The notes beneath the pieces are model-generated. The model saw nothing but the letters and a program-made list of their open reading frames with translations. It had not been told where the DNA came from and made no database searches. Positions 37,611-51,744 of a stretch of DNA of 64,000 nt are shown here, in pieces. Source of the stretch: Saliniramus fredricksonii (GTDB taxonomy: Bacteria; Pseudomonadota; Alphaproteobacteria; Rhizobiales; Beijerinckiaceae); the NCBI RefSeq assembly GCF_900094735.1, contig NZ_FMBM01000002.1, forward strand, positions 1,984,001-2,048,000, written 5' to 3'. Made by a program: the position numbers and the translations under genes. The first letter of the stretch is position 1. Every line of letters starts with the position of its first letter.

Positions 37611-38702
37611 ATGAATCAAGCCGTCAAACCCGCCGCCCTCGCCGTTGACCCCGCGCGCGAAGCGGAGTACCGCGCCATCCGCCTGCCGGAGGATCATCCG
37701 CCGGTGAAGGCCGGACGAGTCGGTGTTCTCCTGATGAATCTCGGCACGCCCGAGGCGACGGATTACTGGTCGATGCGCGCCTATCTGAAGGAATTCCTCT
37801 CCGACCAGCGTGTGATCGAGACCTCGCGCTGGCTCTGGTGGCCGATCCTCAATCTGATCATCCTGCAGACGCGCCCCAAGAAGAAGGGTCGCGACTACGA
37901 TACGATCTGGAATCACGAGAAGAACGAAGGCCCGCTCAAGACCATCACCCGCGCCCAGGCCGAGCAGACGATGGCTGCACTCAGGGACGAATTCGGCGAT
38001 CGCATCAGCGTCGACTGGGCCATGCGCTACGGCAAGCCCCCGGTAAAGGACGCGCTCGAGAAGCTCCTCGCCGAGGGCTGCGACCGGATCCTGCTGGTGC
38101 CGCTCTACCCGCAATATTCCGCTGCGACCTCCGCCACCGCCTGCGACAAGGCCTTTGAGGCACTGATGCAGATGCGCTGGCAGCCGAGCGTGCGCGTGGC
38201 GCCGCCCTATCACGACGATCCGGTCTATATCGACGCGCTCGCCGATTCGATGCAGGCGTCGCTCGCCAAGCTCGATTTCGAGCCCGACGTGATCCTCACC
38301 TCGTTCCACGGGGTGCCGAAATCCTATCTGATGAAGGGCGACCCCTATCATTGCCAATGCGCCAAGACCTCGCGCCTGTTGCGTGAGCGCATGGGCTGGT
38401 CGGCGGATCGCTGGAAGCTGACCTTCCAGTCGCGTTTCGGGCCCGAGGAGTGGCTGCAGCCCTATACCGACGAGACGGTGAAGGGGCTCGCCGAGAGCGG
38501 CGTGAAGAAGATCGCCCTCGTCGCCCCCGGCTTCTCCGCCGATTGCCTGGAGACGCTCGAAGAGCTCGACGGCGAGAACCGCGAGATCTTCATGGAGCAC
38601 GGCGGCGAGCAATTCGCCTATCTGCCCTGCCTCAATGACAGCACCGAGGGCATGCGCGTGATCGAACACATCGTGCGGCGCGAATTGCAGGGTTGGCTCT
38701 GA
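37611..38702 (+). CDS. hemH: Ferrochelatase
   Basis: A 363-residue enzyme inserting Fe2+ into protoporphyrin IX, the final step of haem synthesis. It has 'VLLMNLGTPEA', the catalytic His in 'TSFHGVPKSY', and 'TFQSRFGPEEWLQPYTD'. The ATG at 37611 is preceded by GAAGAG; a GTG at 37575 is an alternative. It is monocistronic here, with the divergent orphan gene A upstream. Confidence 0.93.
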   Translation: MNQAVKPAALAVDPAREAEYRAIRLPEDHPPVKAGRVGVLLMNLGTPEATDYWSMRAYLKEFLSDQRVIETSRWLWWPILNLIILQTRPKKKGRDYDTIWNHEKNEGPLKTITRAQAEQTMAALRDEFGDRISVDWAMRYGKPPVKDALEKLLAEGCDRILLVPLYPQYSAATSATACDKAFEALMQMRWQPSVRVAPPYHDDPVYIDALADSMQASLAKLDFEPDVILTSFHGVPKSYLMKGDPYHCQCAKTSRLLRERMGWSADRWKLTFQSRFGPEEWLQPYTDETVKGLAESGVKKIALVAPGFSADCLETLEELDGENREIFMEHGGEQFAYLPCLNDSTEGMRVIEHIVRRELQGWL

Positions 38703-38727
38703 GCTGACCGAAGCGACCGGCGGCGCC

Positions 38728-39675
38728 TCAGGCGCTCGCCGCGTCGAGCTTCACCATCACCTCCGAGGGAAGCTTGACGGAGAGCGCACCGACGAGTTGC
38801 GCCAGCTGATCAAGGCTGGTGGCACTCGCGATCGGCGCGGCGACGGTGGGGCGCGCCATCAGCCATGCCAGCGCGACCTGCGCGGGTTTGATGTCCAGAT
38901 CCGCCGCGACGCTGTCGACCGCGTCGAGAATGCGAAAGCCGCGTTCATTGACGTAGCGCCCGGCCCGCGCCGCCCGCGCCCGCCCTGCGAGATCGGATTC
39001 GGAGCGGTATTTCCCGGTAAGGAAGCCGGCGGCGAGGGAGAAATACGGGATCACGCCGATCTGTTCCTTGGCGCAGAGCGGCGCGAAGGTGCTTTCGAAA
39101 GTCTGGCGTTCGCAAAGATTGTATTCCGGCTGCAGCGTCTCGTAACGCGGCAACCCCTGCTCATGCGACGTCGTGAGCGATTCCTGCAGGCGTTCGCTGC
39201 GCATGTTCGAGGCGCCGATCACCCGCACCTTCCCTGCCTTGACCAGTGAGTGATAGGCCTCCAGCGTCTCGGCAACGGGGGTGTTCTCATCGTCGAAATG
39301 GGTCTGGTAGAGATCGATGTAATCGGTGCGCAACCGGCGCAGCGAATCCTCGACGCCGCTGATGATCCGCTCCCGTGAGAGCCCCTGGCGCCCGGGGCCC
39401 ATGTCGCAGCCGATCTTGGTGGCCAGCACGACCTTGTCACGGTTGCCGCGGGCGGCGAACCATTCGCCGAGGATCGTCTCCGATTCACCGCCCTGATGCC
39501 CCTCCACCCAGCGCGAATAGCCGTCGGCCGTATCGACGAAATTGCAGCCTGCATCGAGGAAGGCGTCCAGCAGGCGCAACGAAGTCGCGCGATCGGCGGT
39601 CCAGCCGAAGACGTTGCCGCCGAAACAAAGAGGCGTGACGACGAGATCGGAACGACCGAGGCGGCGTTGTTGCAT
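38728..39675 (-). CDS. Aldo/keto reductase
   Basis: A 315-residue NADPH-dependent TIM-barrel oxidoreductase. The catalytic set is visible: Asp and Tyr53 in 'FVDTADGYSRW', Lys87 in 'LATKIG', and His in 'LYQTHFDD'. The substrate cannot be inferred; stress-related aldehyde reduction is typical. GGGAG precedes the ATG at 39675. It converges with hemH across 25 bases. Confidence 0.88.
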   Translation of the reverse strand: MQQRRLGRSDLVVTPLCFGGNVFGWTADRATSLRLLDAFLDAGCNFVDTADGYSRWVEGHQGGESETILGEWFAARGNRDKVVLATKIGCDMGPGRQGLSRERIISGVEDSLRRLRTDYIDLYQTHFDDENTPVAETLEAYHSLVKAGKVRVIGASNMRSERLQESLTTSHEQGLPRYETLQPEYNLCERQTFESTFAPLCAKEQIGVIPYFSLAAGFLTGKYRSESDLAGRARAARAGRYVNERGFRILDAVDSVAADLDIKPAQVALAWLMARPTVAAPIASATSLDQLAQLVGALSVKLPSEVMVKLDAASA

Positions 39676-39924
39676 GACGGACTCCCAGCAGACGAAGCAA
39701 TGACTCGCTGTGGAGCATAGTGCCTTTGCGCGCGAACGCCATCGGGGCATTTTCCAAGCTGCAGGCGCATGGATACCCGCCTTCGCCCCAGGCGCGTATC
39801 GCAATCACGATTTCGACAACTTTTTGTCACGCCCGCGCCGGACACGGAGCCGAACATTGCAATGAAGACGTGCGGCTGATTCGCGTCACGCCCGTCAAAG
39901 CGGCTCGAATTCGGGAAACGCCGT

Positions 39925-40161
39925 ATGAGCGAGGAACCGTTACGCTTCTGCCTTACCTGCCGTGCTGCGGTCGTGCTGGTCCTCGCCGGCGGCATTGCGC
40001 TCACGGCCAACGGGCTCGGTTACACGCTGGAGCAGGCGAATACCGGCAGCGCCATCATGGTAGAGGCCGAGCCGATCATGCTGTTCGAGACTGAATCGAG
40101 CCGCTCGACCGGTTCATATGCACCGCATTTTACCGAGACGGAGGCCCATGGCGAGATCTGA
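39925..40161 (+). CDS. Small single-pass membrane protein, hypothetical
   Basis: A 78-residue protein with 'CLTCRAAVVLVLAGGIALTA' as a membrane anchor near the N-terminus and a hydrophilic Ser/Thr/Glu-rich tail. No family is recognised and no strong ribosome-binding site is seen. Its stop is 9 bases from the convergent gor stop. The N-terminal C-x-x-C could bind metal or form a disulfide, but this is not supported further. Confidence 0.45.
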   Translation: MSEEPLRFCLTCRAAVVLVLAGGIALTANGLGYTLEQANTGSAIMVEAEPIMLFETESSRSTGSYAPHFTETEAHGEI

Positions 40162-40170
40162 GCGGGCGCG

Positions 40171-41565
40171 TCATAGCACCCCCGCCTTGCTGCCGTCATA
40201 GACGGCATACGGTTCGCGCATTGTGACGAGCTCCTCGGCGGCGCTGGGATGCACTGCGATGGTACGGTCGAAATCGGCCTTCGTCGCGCCCATGGTCACG
40301 GCGACACCGGCGAGCTGGATCATCTCGCCCGAATCCGGGCCAAGCAGATGCACGCCGAGCACCTTGTCTGTCTCGGCATCCACGATGATCTTCATGAAGA
40401 CGCGCTCTTCCCGACCCGAAAGCGTCGCGCGCATGGCCCGGAACGCCGCCTGGTAGACCGCGACCCTCTCGAAACGCAGGCGCGCGGCAGTCTCGGTCAG
40501 GCCGACCGTGCCGATTTCCGGCGTCGAAAAGACGGCGGTGGGGATCAGGCTGTGATCGACATGCGCATCCTTGCCACCGAATTCGGTATCGGCGAAGGCA
40601 TGACCCTCGCGGATCGCGACCGGGGTCAGATTGGCGCGATTCGTCACATCGCCGATCGCATAGATCGACGGAATCTCGCTGCGCGAATAGGCATCCACCA
40701 CGATCGCGCCGAGCTCATCGCACAGCACACCGGCATTCTCGAGGCCGAGCCCTTTCGTTGCCGGCACGCGACCCGTGGCGAGAAGCACCTGATCATAATG
40801 CCCCGCGCTCCCATCGGAAAAGCTGACGACACGCGTGCCGTCTTCCTGCTTCTCGATCCGCAGCGGCGTCGTGGAATATTTCACCTCGATCCCGCGTGCT
40901 GCGTAAGCCTCACCGAGGCGGGTGCGCAGATCGTCGTCGAAACCACGCAAAAGCTTGTCGCCACGGTGGACGAGCGTCGTCTTCGAGCCGAGCCCGGCGA
41001 ATATCCCGGCGAATTCCACCGCGATATAACCCGCTCCGATGACCAGGACCCGCTCCGGCTGCTGCGGCAGATCGAAGACCTCGTTCGAGGTGATGGTATG
41101 CTCCATCCCCGGAATGGCGGGCTGCATGGCGGGCGCAGCGCCGACTGCGACGAGAATACGCTTCGCGCGCAGGGTCTCGCCGGTTGCCAGAAGACGCACG
41201 GTCTGCGCATCGACGATCTCGGCGCGGCTCTCGACAAGTTCCACACCGGCCCGATCCAGATTGGCGCGATAGGCCCCCTCCAGGCGATCGATCTCGCGGT
41301 TCTTGGCGGCGATCAGGGCCGACCAGTCGAAGCTGCTCTCACCGACATTCCAGCCGAAACCGGCGGCGTCGGTGAAATCATCGGAGAAGCGCGAGGCGAT
41401 CACCATCAGCTTCTTGGGGACGCAGCCGCGGATCACGCAGGTGCCGCCGACGCGGTACTCCTCCGCGATCATGACGCGGGCGCCGTAGCCGGCTGCGATG
41501 CGCGCCGCACGCACTCCGCCCGAACCGGCTCCGATCACGAAGAGATCAACGTCGAAATCGCTCAT
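40171..41565 (-). CDS. gor: Glutathione-disulfide reductase
   Basis: A 464-residue FAD/NADPH enzyme that keeps glutathione reduced. It has FAD-binding 'VIGAGSGGVRAARIA', the redox-active disulfide in 'GGTCVIRGCVPKKLM', NADPH-binding 'VIGAGYIAVEFAG', 'YAIGDVT', and the catalytic His in 'HPSAAEE' near the C-terminus. It is the last gene of a minus-strand run with DUF2059 and rpiA, a conserved neighbourhood in Hyphomicrobiales. Confidence 0.94.
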   Translation of the reverse strand: MSDFDVDLFVIGAGSGGVRAARIAAGYGARVMIAEEYRVGGTCVIRGCVPKKLMVIASRFSDDFTDAAGFGWNVGESSFDWSALIAAKNREIDRLEGAYRANLDRAGVELVESRAEIVDAQTVRLLATGETLRAKRILVAVGAAPAMQPAIPGMEHTITSNEVFDLPQQPERVLVIGAGYIAVEFAGIFAGLGSKTTLVHRGDKLLRGFDDDLRTRLGEAYAARGIEVKYSTTPLRIEKQEDGTRVVSFSDGSAGHYDQVLLATGRVPATKGLGLENAGVLCDELGAIVVDAYSRSEIPSIYAIGDVTNRANLTPVAIREGHAFADTEFGGKDAHVDHSLIPTAVFSTPEIGTVGLTETAARLRFERVAVYQAAFRAMRATLSGREERVFMKIIVDAETDKVLGVHLLGPDSGEMIQLAGVAVTMGATKADFDRTIAVHPSAAEELVTMREPYAVYDGSKAGVL

Positions 41566-41623
41566 CCTGCCTGCTTTCTCGGCTCTCGCTCACATCATCT
41601 GCCGCAATCGTCAACGGGACGCA

Positions 41624-42166
41624 TTACTCGGTCGCACCGGACGTTTCTTCTTCCGCAGCGCTCTCGGCGCCACGGCGCGACAGCTCCGCCTGCATGCGCA
41701 CTTCGACATATTCCACGAGCTCCTCGGTCCACTCACCGGTGGTCGTGAGGACGTCATCGACGAAGCCCGGCTGCTGATCGACGAACTTCGCCCCGGCCGG
41801 GGTCTCGAAGAACGCGTTGATCTCGCCGATCTCTTCTTCGGTGAAGCGATTCGCCATGATCCGCGCGGCCCGGTTCAGGATGACACGCCGCTGCAGATCG
41901 AGCTCGGGCTGAAGGTCGTCGATCACCTCGCGGATCATGTCGCTGGGCATGCCGCGATTGACGAAGCGCCCGGCCACGGAGTTCGTGACGCGTGGCACCA
42001 TCCCGTCGAAGGAATCGGTCAGCCCGGCATTGGTGACGAGATCACGCGCAGCCTGCAGATGGCTCTCGCTGACCTCTTCCTGGGCATTGGCCGCGCCGGC
42101 GAATGCGCCGAAAGCGAGCGCAAAGACGAGGCCGAAAACGGCAAGGGCGGATGAAGGACGTTTCAT
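41624..42166 (-). CDS. DUF2059 domain-containing exported protein
   Basis: A 180-residue protein with a signal peptide (cleavage probably after A-N-A-Q) and a helical mature domain of the DUF2059 type ('FTEEEIGEINAFFETPAGAKF' core). The family is periplasmic and of unknown function, commonly placed between rpiA and gor as here. The ATG at 42166 is preceded by GAGAGA; an upstream in-frame start at 42205 would spoil the signal peptide. Confidence 0.85.
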   Translation of the reverse strand: MKRPSSALAVFGLVFALAFGAFAGAANAQEEVSESHLQAARDLVTNAGLTDSFDGMVPRVTNSVAGRFVNRGMPSDMIREVIDDLQPELDLQRRVILNRAARIMANRFTEEEIGEINAFFETPAGAKFVDQQPGFVDDVLTTTGEWTEELVEYVEVRMQAELSRRGAESAAEEETSGATE

Positions 42167-42246
42167 TGGCAGTCTCTCTCGCATGCATGGCCGCGCTGGC
42201 GGCAAACTGGAGCGCTGGCGGCGCGGTTCTTCTCGAAGCGGGCATA

Positions 42247-42945
42247 TCAGATCGTGCCGTATTCGACGACCCCGTCATCGCCGGCGAGAATTGCCCCGGT
42301 GGCCAGCCCGATGAACAGGCCGTGTTCAACGACACCTGGCACCGCGACGAGCGCCTCGGCCAGAGCCTCGGGCGCATCGATCGCACCGAGTTCCGCGTCG
42401 AGGATGAAGTGCCCACCATCGGTGACGAATGCCTTGTCTTTTGCGGCGGTTCTAAGGCGCAGCGTCGTCGGCAAGCCGTGTGTTTCCAGCACATGTGCCA
42501 CGGCGCGGCGCGTCGCTTCCAGCCCGAACGGATTGACCTCGATGGGAAGTGCAAAGCGGCCGAGGGTTTCCACCTTTTTGCTCGCATCGGCGATCACGAT
42601 CATGCGCGTGGAGGCCGCCGCAACGATTTTCTCGCGCAACAAGGCACCACCACCGCCCTTGATCAGGCGCAGGGTTGCGTCCAGCTCGTCGGCACCGTCC
42701 ACGGTGAGATCGAGCCCCGGCGTCTCGTCGAGGGTGGTGAGCGGGATGCCCTCGGCCAGCGCCTGGGCACGCGTCGCTTCGGAGGTGGGAACGCCGGTGA
42801 CCTTGAGGCCGCCACGCACCTTCTCGCCGAGAAGTGCGACGAAATGGTGCGCCGTCGAGCCCGTGCCAAGTCCCAGACGCATGCCATCGGTGACGGCTTC
42901 GACGGCACGCGCCGCCGCCATTCGTTTCAGATCATCCCCACTCAC
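42247..42945 (-). CDS. rpiA: Ribose-5-phosphate isomerase A
   Basis: A 232-residue isomerase interconverting ribulose-5-phosphate and ribose-5-phosphate in the pentose phosphate pathway. It has '[11 protein letters not shown]' (phosphate binding), 'TVDGADELD' with the active-site acids, and '[12 protein letters not shown]' with the catalytic Glu/Lys. The start is GTG at 42945. It is followed by DUF2059 and gor on the same strand. Confidence 0.94.
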   Translation of the reverse strand: MSGDDLKRMAAARAVEAVTDGMRLGLGTGSTAHHFVALLGEKVRGGLKVTGVPTSEATRAQALAEGIPLTTLDETPGLDLTVDGADELDATLRLIKGGGGALLREKIVAAASTRMIVIADASKKVETLGRFALPIEVNPFGLEATRRAVAHVLETHGLPTTLRLRTAAKDKAFVTDGGHFILDAELGAIDAPEALAEALVAVPGVVEHGLFIGLATGAILAGDDGVVEYGTI

Positions 42946-43037
42946 TGCGCGTCGCCCCTTCGCTGATCCGGATCACGGCCCCGGTATCGAACGAAATGGC
43001 TTGCGGTGCAAGGGCCGGATTGGTGTGACGCCCCGAA

Positions 43038-43469
43038 TCAGTCGCTGGTGGAGCCCGTCACCTGCGGCGTGTCGCCCTCGCCTTCCGCGACCGTCGCCGT
43101 GACCGTTTCGGGTGGGGTGCAGACGACCTGCTCCTCGAAAACGTAACAGACGCTCATCTCGCCGGTGCGATAGTTCACGCGAAACACGCCGCCCTCGCGC
43201 TCATGGCGCGAGGCGATCAGACCATAATCACCCGGATCCTGCGCCTTCGCGCCCTCGCCCGGCCCGAAGCACAGGGTGATCCCGACAGTGCCTTCCTTCA
43301 GCCCGTACTGACACGACGAGACCGCGCCGGTCACCTTGTCGATGCGGTAGACGCGGTTGAGGTCGGTCTGCGGGGCCGGCACGAAATCGAAGGCGGATGC
43401 GAATACGGGCGCGGCGCTGGCGCTCAGCAGGCCCGCAGCGAGCGCGCGGATGAAAATGCGTCGGAACAT
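43038..43469 (-). CDS. Exported hypothetical protein with internal duplication
   Basis: A 143-residue protein with a signal peptide ('ALAAGLLSASAAPVFASA') and a mature part containing two similar units. The units are 'YRIDKVTGAVSSCQYG' leading to 'LCFG', and 'FRVNYRTGEMSVCYV' leading to 'VVCTPP'. Each has a strand, a T-G turn, and a pair of Cys residues, which suggests a duplicated disulfide-bearing beta fold. The C-terminus is Thr/Glu/Ser-rich. No family is recognised. It lies upstream of rpiA on the same strand. Confidence 0.65.
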   Translation of the reverse strand: MFRRIFIRALAAGLLSASAAPVFASAFDFVPAPQTDLNRVYRIDKVTGAVSSCQYGLKEGTVGITLCFGPGEGAKAQDPGDYGLIASRHEREGGVFRVNYRTGEMSVCYVFEEQVVCTPPETVTATVAEGEGDTPQVTGSTSD

Positions 43470-43698
43470 GGGGCCAGTCTCCGGCTCGCGGATCGGTTGG
43501 AACGGATCAGGCTCAACCTTGCGGCAACATGGTTAGCGAAAGGTAAAGATACCCATGTTGGCATGTCGTTGCGAAAACCTGCGCAGGATCAGTTTGCCCC
43601 GAGCGTCACGCGCCGCCGGAATCAGACTGTCGAGCCCGGGTGTGGAGAAGTATCATTGTCTTATGGGTGTCGTAGAAGCATCTTGATCGGAGACTGTG

Positions 43699-44583
43699 AT
43701 GCATCCTGACGATCTCACCATGAACGATGCCATGATCCGCGCGCTCTTGACGCAGCATGCGCCGCAATGGGCGGCCCTGCCCCTGCAGCGCGTCGATTCC
43801 TCGGGCACCGATAATGCGATGTTCCGGATCGGCAGCGAGCTGGTTCTGCGGATCCCACGGCATCGAAGCGCGGTCGCACTCTTATCGAAAGAGCTCGACT
43901 GGCTTGCGCATCTCGATGGCCTCCCCTTGAAGATCCCGACTTTGCGATATCGCGGCCATGTCGCCCCCGAGATCGATCGGGAATTCGGCATATTCGACTG
44001 GATCCACGGGGACACGGCCACGCCTGAAGCGATCACTGATACGGATCGGGCCGCCATCGCCCTGGCGGGTTTCCTCGAAGCCCTCCACGGCGTGGCGACC
44101 GACGGCGCACCTGTCGCAGGCCCATCCAACAATTCGCGCGGGGTTCCGCTCGCGGATATGACCGCCCGGACCGTTGCGGCAATCGAGACGGTGTCGGACG
44201 AGATCGACACCGCCGCCGCCCTCGCAATCTGGGAAGATGCCGCGTCCCTGACACATGACGCTGCCGGCGTCTGGTTGCATGGCGACCTCAAGGCGGACAA
44301 TCTGATCGCGGTTGACGGAAACCTGGCCGGTGTCATCGACTGGGGTCTGTCGGCGGTCGGGGATCCGGCGACAGACTATGCTGCGGCATGGTCCTGGTTA
44401 GAGCCCTCGGCCAGGAGCACGTTCAGAGATGTCCTGGAGTTGAGCGACAGTGATTGGCTTCGCGCGAAGGCCTGGGCGCTCTACGGGGCCGTGATCGCGT
44501 TGAGCTATTATCGCGGCGGCAGGAATGAGCAGTTGTGTAGGCAGTGTCGGCTCACGCTGTCGCGGCTCGATCTCCTGCGCTGA
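43699..44583 (+). CDS. Aminoglycoside phosphotransferase (APH) family protein
   Basis: A 294-residue kinase-fold protein. It has the N-lobe 'NAMFRIGSELVLRIPRH', the catalytic loop 'WLHGDLKADNLI' (H-G-D-x-x-x-x-N), and the metal-binding 'VIDWGLSAVGDPATDYA'. This is the APH/choline kinase group; some members phosphorylate aminoglycosides or macrolides, others metabolites, so resistance is not implied. GGAG lies directly before the ATG at 43699. It interrupts the usual gph-rpiA neighbourhood. Confidence 0.88.
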   Translation: MHPDDLTMNDAMIRALLTQHAPQWAALPLQRVDSSGTDNAMFRIGSELVLRIPRHRSAVALLSKELDWLAHLDGLPLKIPTLRYRGHVAPEIDREFGIFDWIHGDTATPEAITDTDRAAIALAGFLEALHGVATDGAPVAGPSNNSRGVPLADMTARTVAAIETVSDEIDTAAALAIWEDAASLTHDAAGVWLHGDLKADNLIAVDGNLAGVIDWGLSAVGDPATDYAAAWSWLEPSARSTFRDVLELSDSDWLRAKAWALYGAVIALSYYRGGRNEQLCRQCRLTLSRLDLLR

Positions 44584-44698
44584 CGGCTCGGAAGGCAAGG
44601 CGCGATCGCATTCATCCCCGCTGTTCAGCACCGGCACGCTGGTCTATGAAGGCAGCCGCCATGCGCACGCCCACCGCGCCAACCAGACGGAAATCCCC

Positions 44699-45370
44699 AT
44701 GAATCCCATCGTCGTGTTCGATCTCGACGGCACCCTCGCCGACACCGCCCCCGACCTGATGGCGACGCTCAACACGTTGCTGGCGCAGGAGGGCCTGCCC
44801 ACGCTGCCGGTATCGCGCGCGAAATCGCTCATCGGGGCCGGCGCGCGGGCACTGATCGCGCGCGGCTACGAATCGGCGGGACTCGAACTGACGCCGGAAC
44901 GGCATGAATTGCTCTTCCAGGAGTTCCTGACGCTCTACCGGCAGAATATCTGCAACGAGACGCAGCTCTTCCCTGGCGTCGTGGCGGCCATGGACAGCCT
45001 CAGCCGATCGGGCTTCACCCTGGCCGTTTGCACCAACAAGGTGGAAAGCCATTCCCGGCTGCTGCTCGATCAACTCGGCATCATCGAGCGCTTCGCCGCG
45101 ATTTGCGGGCGCGACACCTTCGCCTTCTGCAAGCCCGACCCGCGCCATCTGACCGAGACGATCGCGATGGCAAAGGGCGATGCACGCCGCGCGGTGATGA
45201 TCGGCGATTCGCATACCGACATCGCCACCGCGCAATCCGCGCGGATCCCCGTCATCGCGGTGCCCTTCGGCTATACCGATCAGCCCGTCGAAACCTACGA
45301 GCCCGACCGCGTCATCGCCCATTTCGATTTGCTGCCGGAGGTTGTTGCGGAGATTTTGTCGGGGCGCTGA
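44699..45370 (+). CDS. gph: Phosphoglycolate phosphatase (HAD family)
   Basis: A 223-residue HAD hydrolase with 'VFDLDGTLADT' (nucleophile Asp), a helical cap, 'CTNKVESHS' (motif II Thr), and 'MIGDSHTDI' (motif IV). It removes phosphate from 2-phosphoglycolate formed by Rubisco oxygenation or DNA repair. The ATG at 44699 gives the conserved start. It follows the APH gene by 116 bases. Confidence 0.87.
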   Translation: MNPIVVFDLDGTLADTAPDLMATLNTLLAQEGLPTLPVSRAKSLIGAGARALIARGYESAGLELTPERHELLFQEFLTLYRQNICNETQLFPGVVAAMDSLSRSGFTLAVCTNKVESHSRLLLDQLGIIERFAAICGRDTFAFCKPDPRHLTETIAMAKGDARRAVMIGDSHTDIATAQSARIPVIAVPFGYTDQPVETYEPDRVIAHFDLLPEVVAEILSGR

Positions 45371-45460
45371 AAGCAACACTGCTCGCATCTGCAACGGCAA
45401 GGGACTATATCTGTACAACAGCCGGAGCACCGGCGCCCCCTTCCTCTACGGAAATATCCC

Positions 45461-46198
45461 TTGTCAGATACACCGAGCCCATCACGAAAACACTTCACCG
45501 CCCCCGATGCCCGTGACTTCGCGCATGTCGAGACCTGGATCTTCGATCTCGACAACACGCTCTATTCGCATGAGGCGCGGATCTGGCCGCAGGTCGATGC
45601 GCGCATCACCGCCTTCGTGGCGGATCTGTTCGGCATTGACGGCATGTCGGCGCGCGCCTTGCAGAAATATTTCTACCATCAGCACGGCACCACACTGAAG
45701 GCGCTGATGGATGTCTATGGTGTCGACCCTTACGCCTTTCTCGATTTCGCCCACGATATCGACCATTCCGCCATCGATCTGAACCCGGCTTTGGGCAAGG
45801 CGATCGAGGCGCTTCCGGGCCGGCGGCTGATCCTGACCAACGGCTCGCGCAAGCATGCCGAGAACGTCGCGGCCAAGATCGGCATTCTCGATCATTTCGA
45901 GGATGTTTTCGATATCATCGCCGCCGATTTCATCCCCAAGCCGGACCGGCGCGCCTACGAGATGTTCTTCGCGCGCCATACCGTCGATCCGTCGCGCGCG
46001 GCCATGTTCGAGGATATCGCCAAGAACCTCGTCGTGCCCCATGATACGGGCATGACCACCACCCTCGTCACCCCCGCCACGCTCGATCCGTTTCGCGAAG
46101 ATTTCGAGCAGGAAGCCGTCGAGGCGCCCCATATCGATTACATCACCAGCGATCTGGCCGGTTTTCTAGAAGCCGAGGTCCTGGCGCGCCTGCGCTGA
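45461..46198 (+). CDS. Pyrimidine 5'-nucleotidase (HAD family)
   Basis: A 245-residue HAD protein of the pyrimidine 5'-nucleotidase / SDT1-like group: 'WIFDLDNTLYSHEA' (motif I), 'LTNGSRKHAENV' (motif II), 'PKPDRRAYE' (motif III Lys) and 'MFEDIAKNL' (motif IV). It probably dephosphorylates UMP/CMP. The start is TTG at 45461; no better start is available before motif I. It lies 90 bases after gph, possibly co-transcribed. Confidence 0.82.
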   Translation: MSDTPSPSRKHFTAPDARDFAHVETWIFDLDNTLYSHEARIWPQVDARITAFVADLFGIDGMSARALQKYFYHQHGTTLKALMDVYGVDPYAFLDFAHDIDHSAIDLNPALGKAIEALPGRRLILTNGSRKHAENVAAKIGILDHFEDVFDIIAADFIPKPDRRAYEMFFARHTVDPSRAAMFEDIAKNLVVPHDTGMTTTLVTPATLDPFREDFEQEAVEAPHIDYITSDLAGFLEAEVLARLR

Positions 46199-46801
46199 AC
46201 TGCGTCGGCGCAGGCAGCCCGCCTTTCCGCCTGCCCGCGATTCCAGCGTGTTGACGCCGCCTGTGCGACCAAACAGTATTCGCAAATGCGAAAAGATCGC
46301 TGCGGCTGGCGGCGCCTGATCGCAGCCGTTGTGGAAGACTTCGGCGCGGGGCAACAATTTGTCGCATTATTGCGCAGTCTTCCCAATGGCGCGAAATCTT
46401 CGTACAAAGGGACGTTGAAAACACGCTTGTGTCATGCGGAAAAATCTGGCAACTTCCGCCGCGCGTTAGGACAGCATTACTGTCCAATCTTTTCGGACGC
46501 GGCGTGGTTGCCTGTCCGTGTGCAGGTCTCGAGGTTATGGTCATGGCGCATGGCGCCCCGAAACGAGATCACAAACCGAGCACCCGTTTGACGCGGGTGT
46601 CGCGGGTGCGTGCGGGTCTGTAACGCCCACGGCGCCCGCGCGAGGCGCGGGTGACCCGGCAACGGCGCAACCGAGCCTCCAGAAAGAAAACCGAGCGATG
46701 CGGCTGCGGCTTCAGATGAGCCGGGCGACGGCACCGCCACCCGGGGCGCGCTACAATGCGCCAGCTTCGATACGGTTAGGCCGGAAGAACGAGGATCGAC
46801 G
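46199..46801. other. Long leader region upstream of gltB
   Basis: This 603-base gap has no supported gene. It contains a perfect short inverted repeat at 46469-46485. Between about 46575 and 46680 several GC-rich self-complementary stretches (for example GCACCCG with CGGGTGC, and CCCGCGC with GCGCGGG) could fold in a structured gltB leader. A TACAAT hexamer at 46752-46757 is a possible -10 element for gltB. No riboswitch class is recognised. Confidence 0.5.
46469..46485. promoter_or_regulatory. Short inverted repeat, possible operator
   Basis: GGACAG (46469-46474) is inverted as CTGTCC (46480-46485) around a 5-base centre, a typical size for a dimeric regulator site. It lies ~320 bases upstream of gltB. 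No regulator can be named. Confidence 0.35.
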
Positions 46802-51541
<4,740 letters not shown>

Positions 51542-51744
51542 GGGTGCTGATGGTCCGGGCGGATATTGCAGCTCCGGCGAGTGGCTCCGCGCCAAGCAAA
51601 GCGCGGAGTGCACGGTTTTTGAAGCCGATCAGCAGCCGGCGACACCATACTGGCGATATGGCGAACCGCGTGCATCGGACGCACTTTTCAGCCTCCCTGC
51701 TCCGGGTTGGAAACCGGGCAGAGAGGCGTAAGCGGTGCACGGTA

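Noticed and set aside
43699-44583. Aminoglycoside resistance gene
   Set aside because: The APH fold covers many metabolite kinases, and the sequence does not show features specific to a known resistance enzyme.
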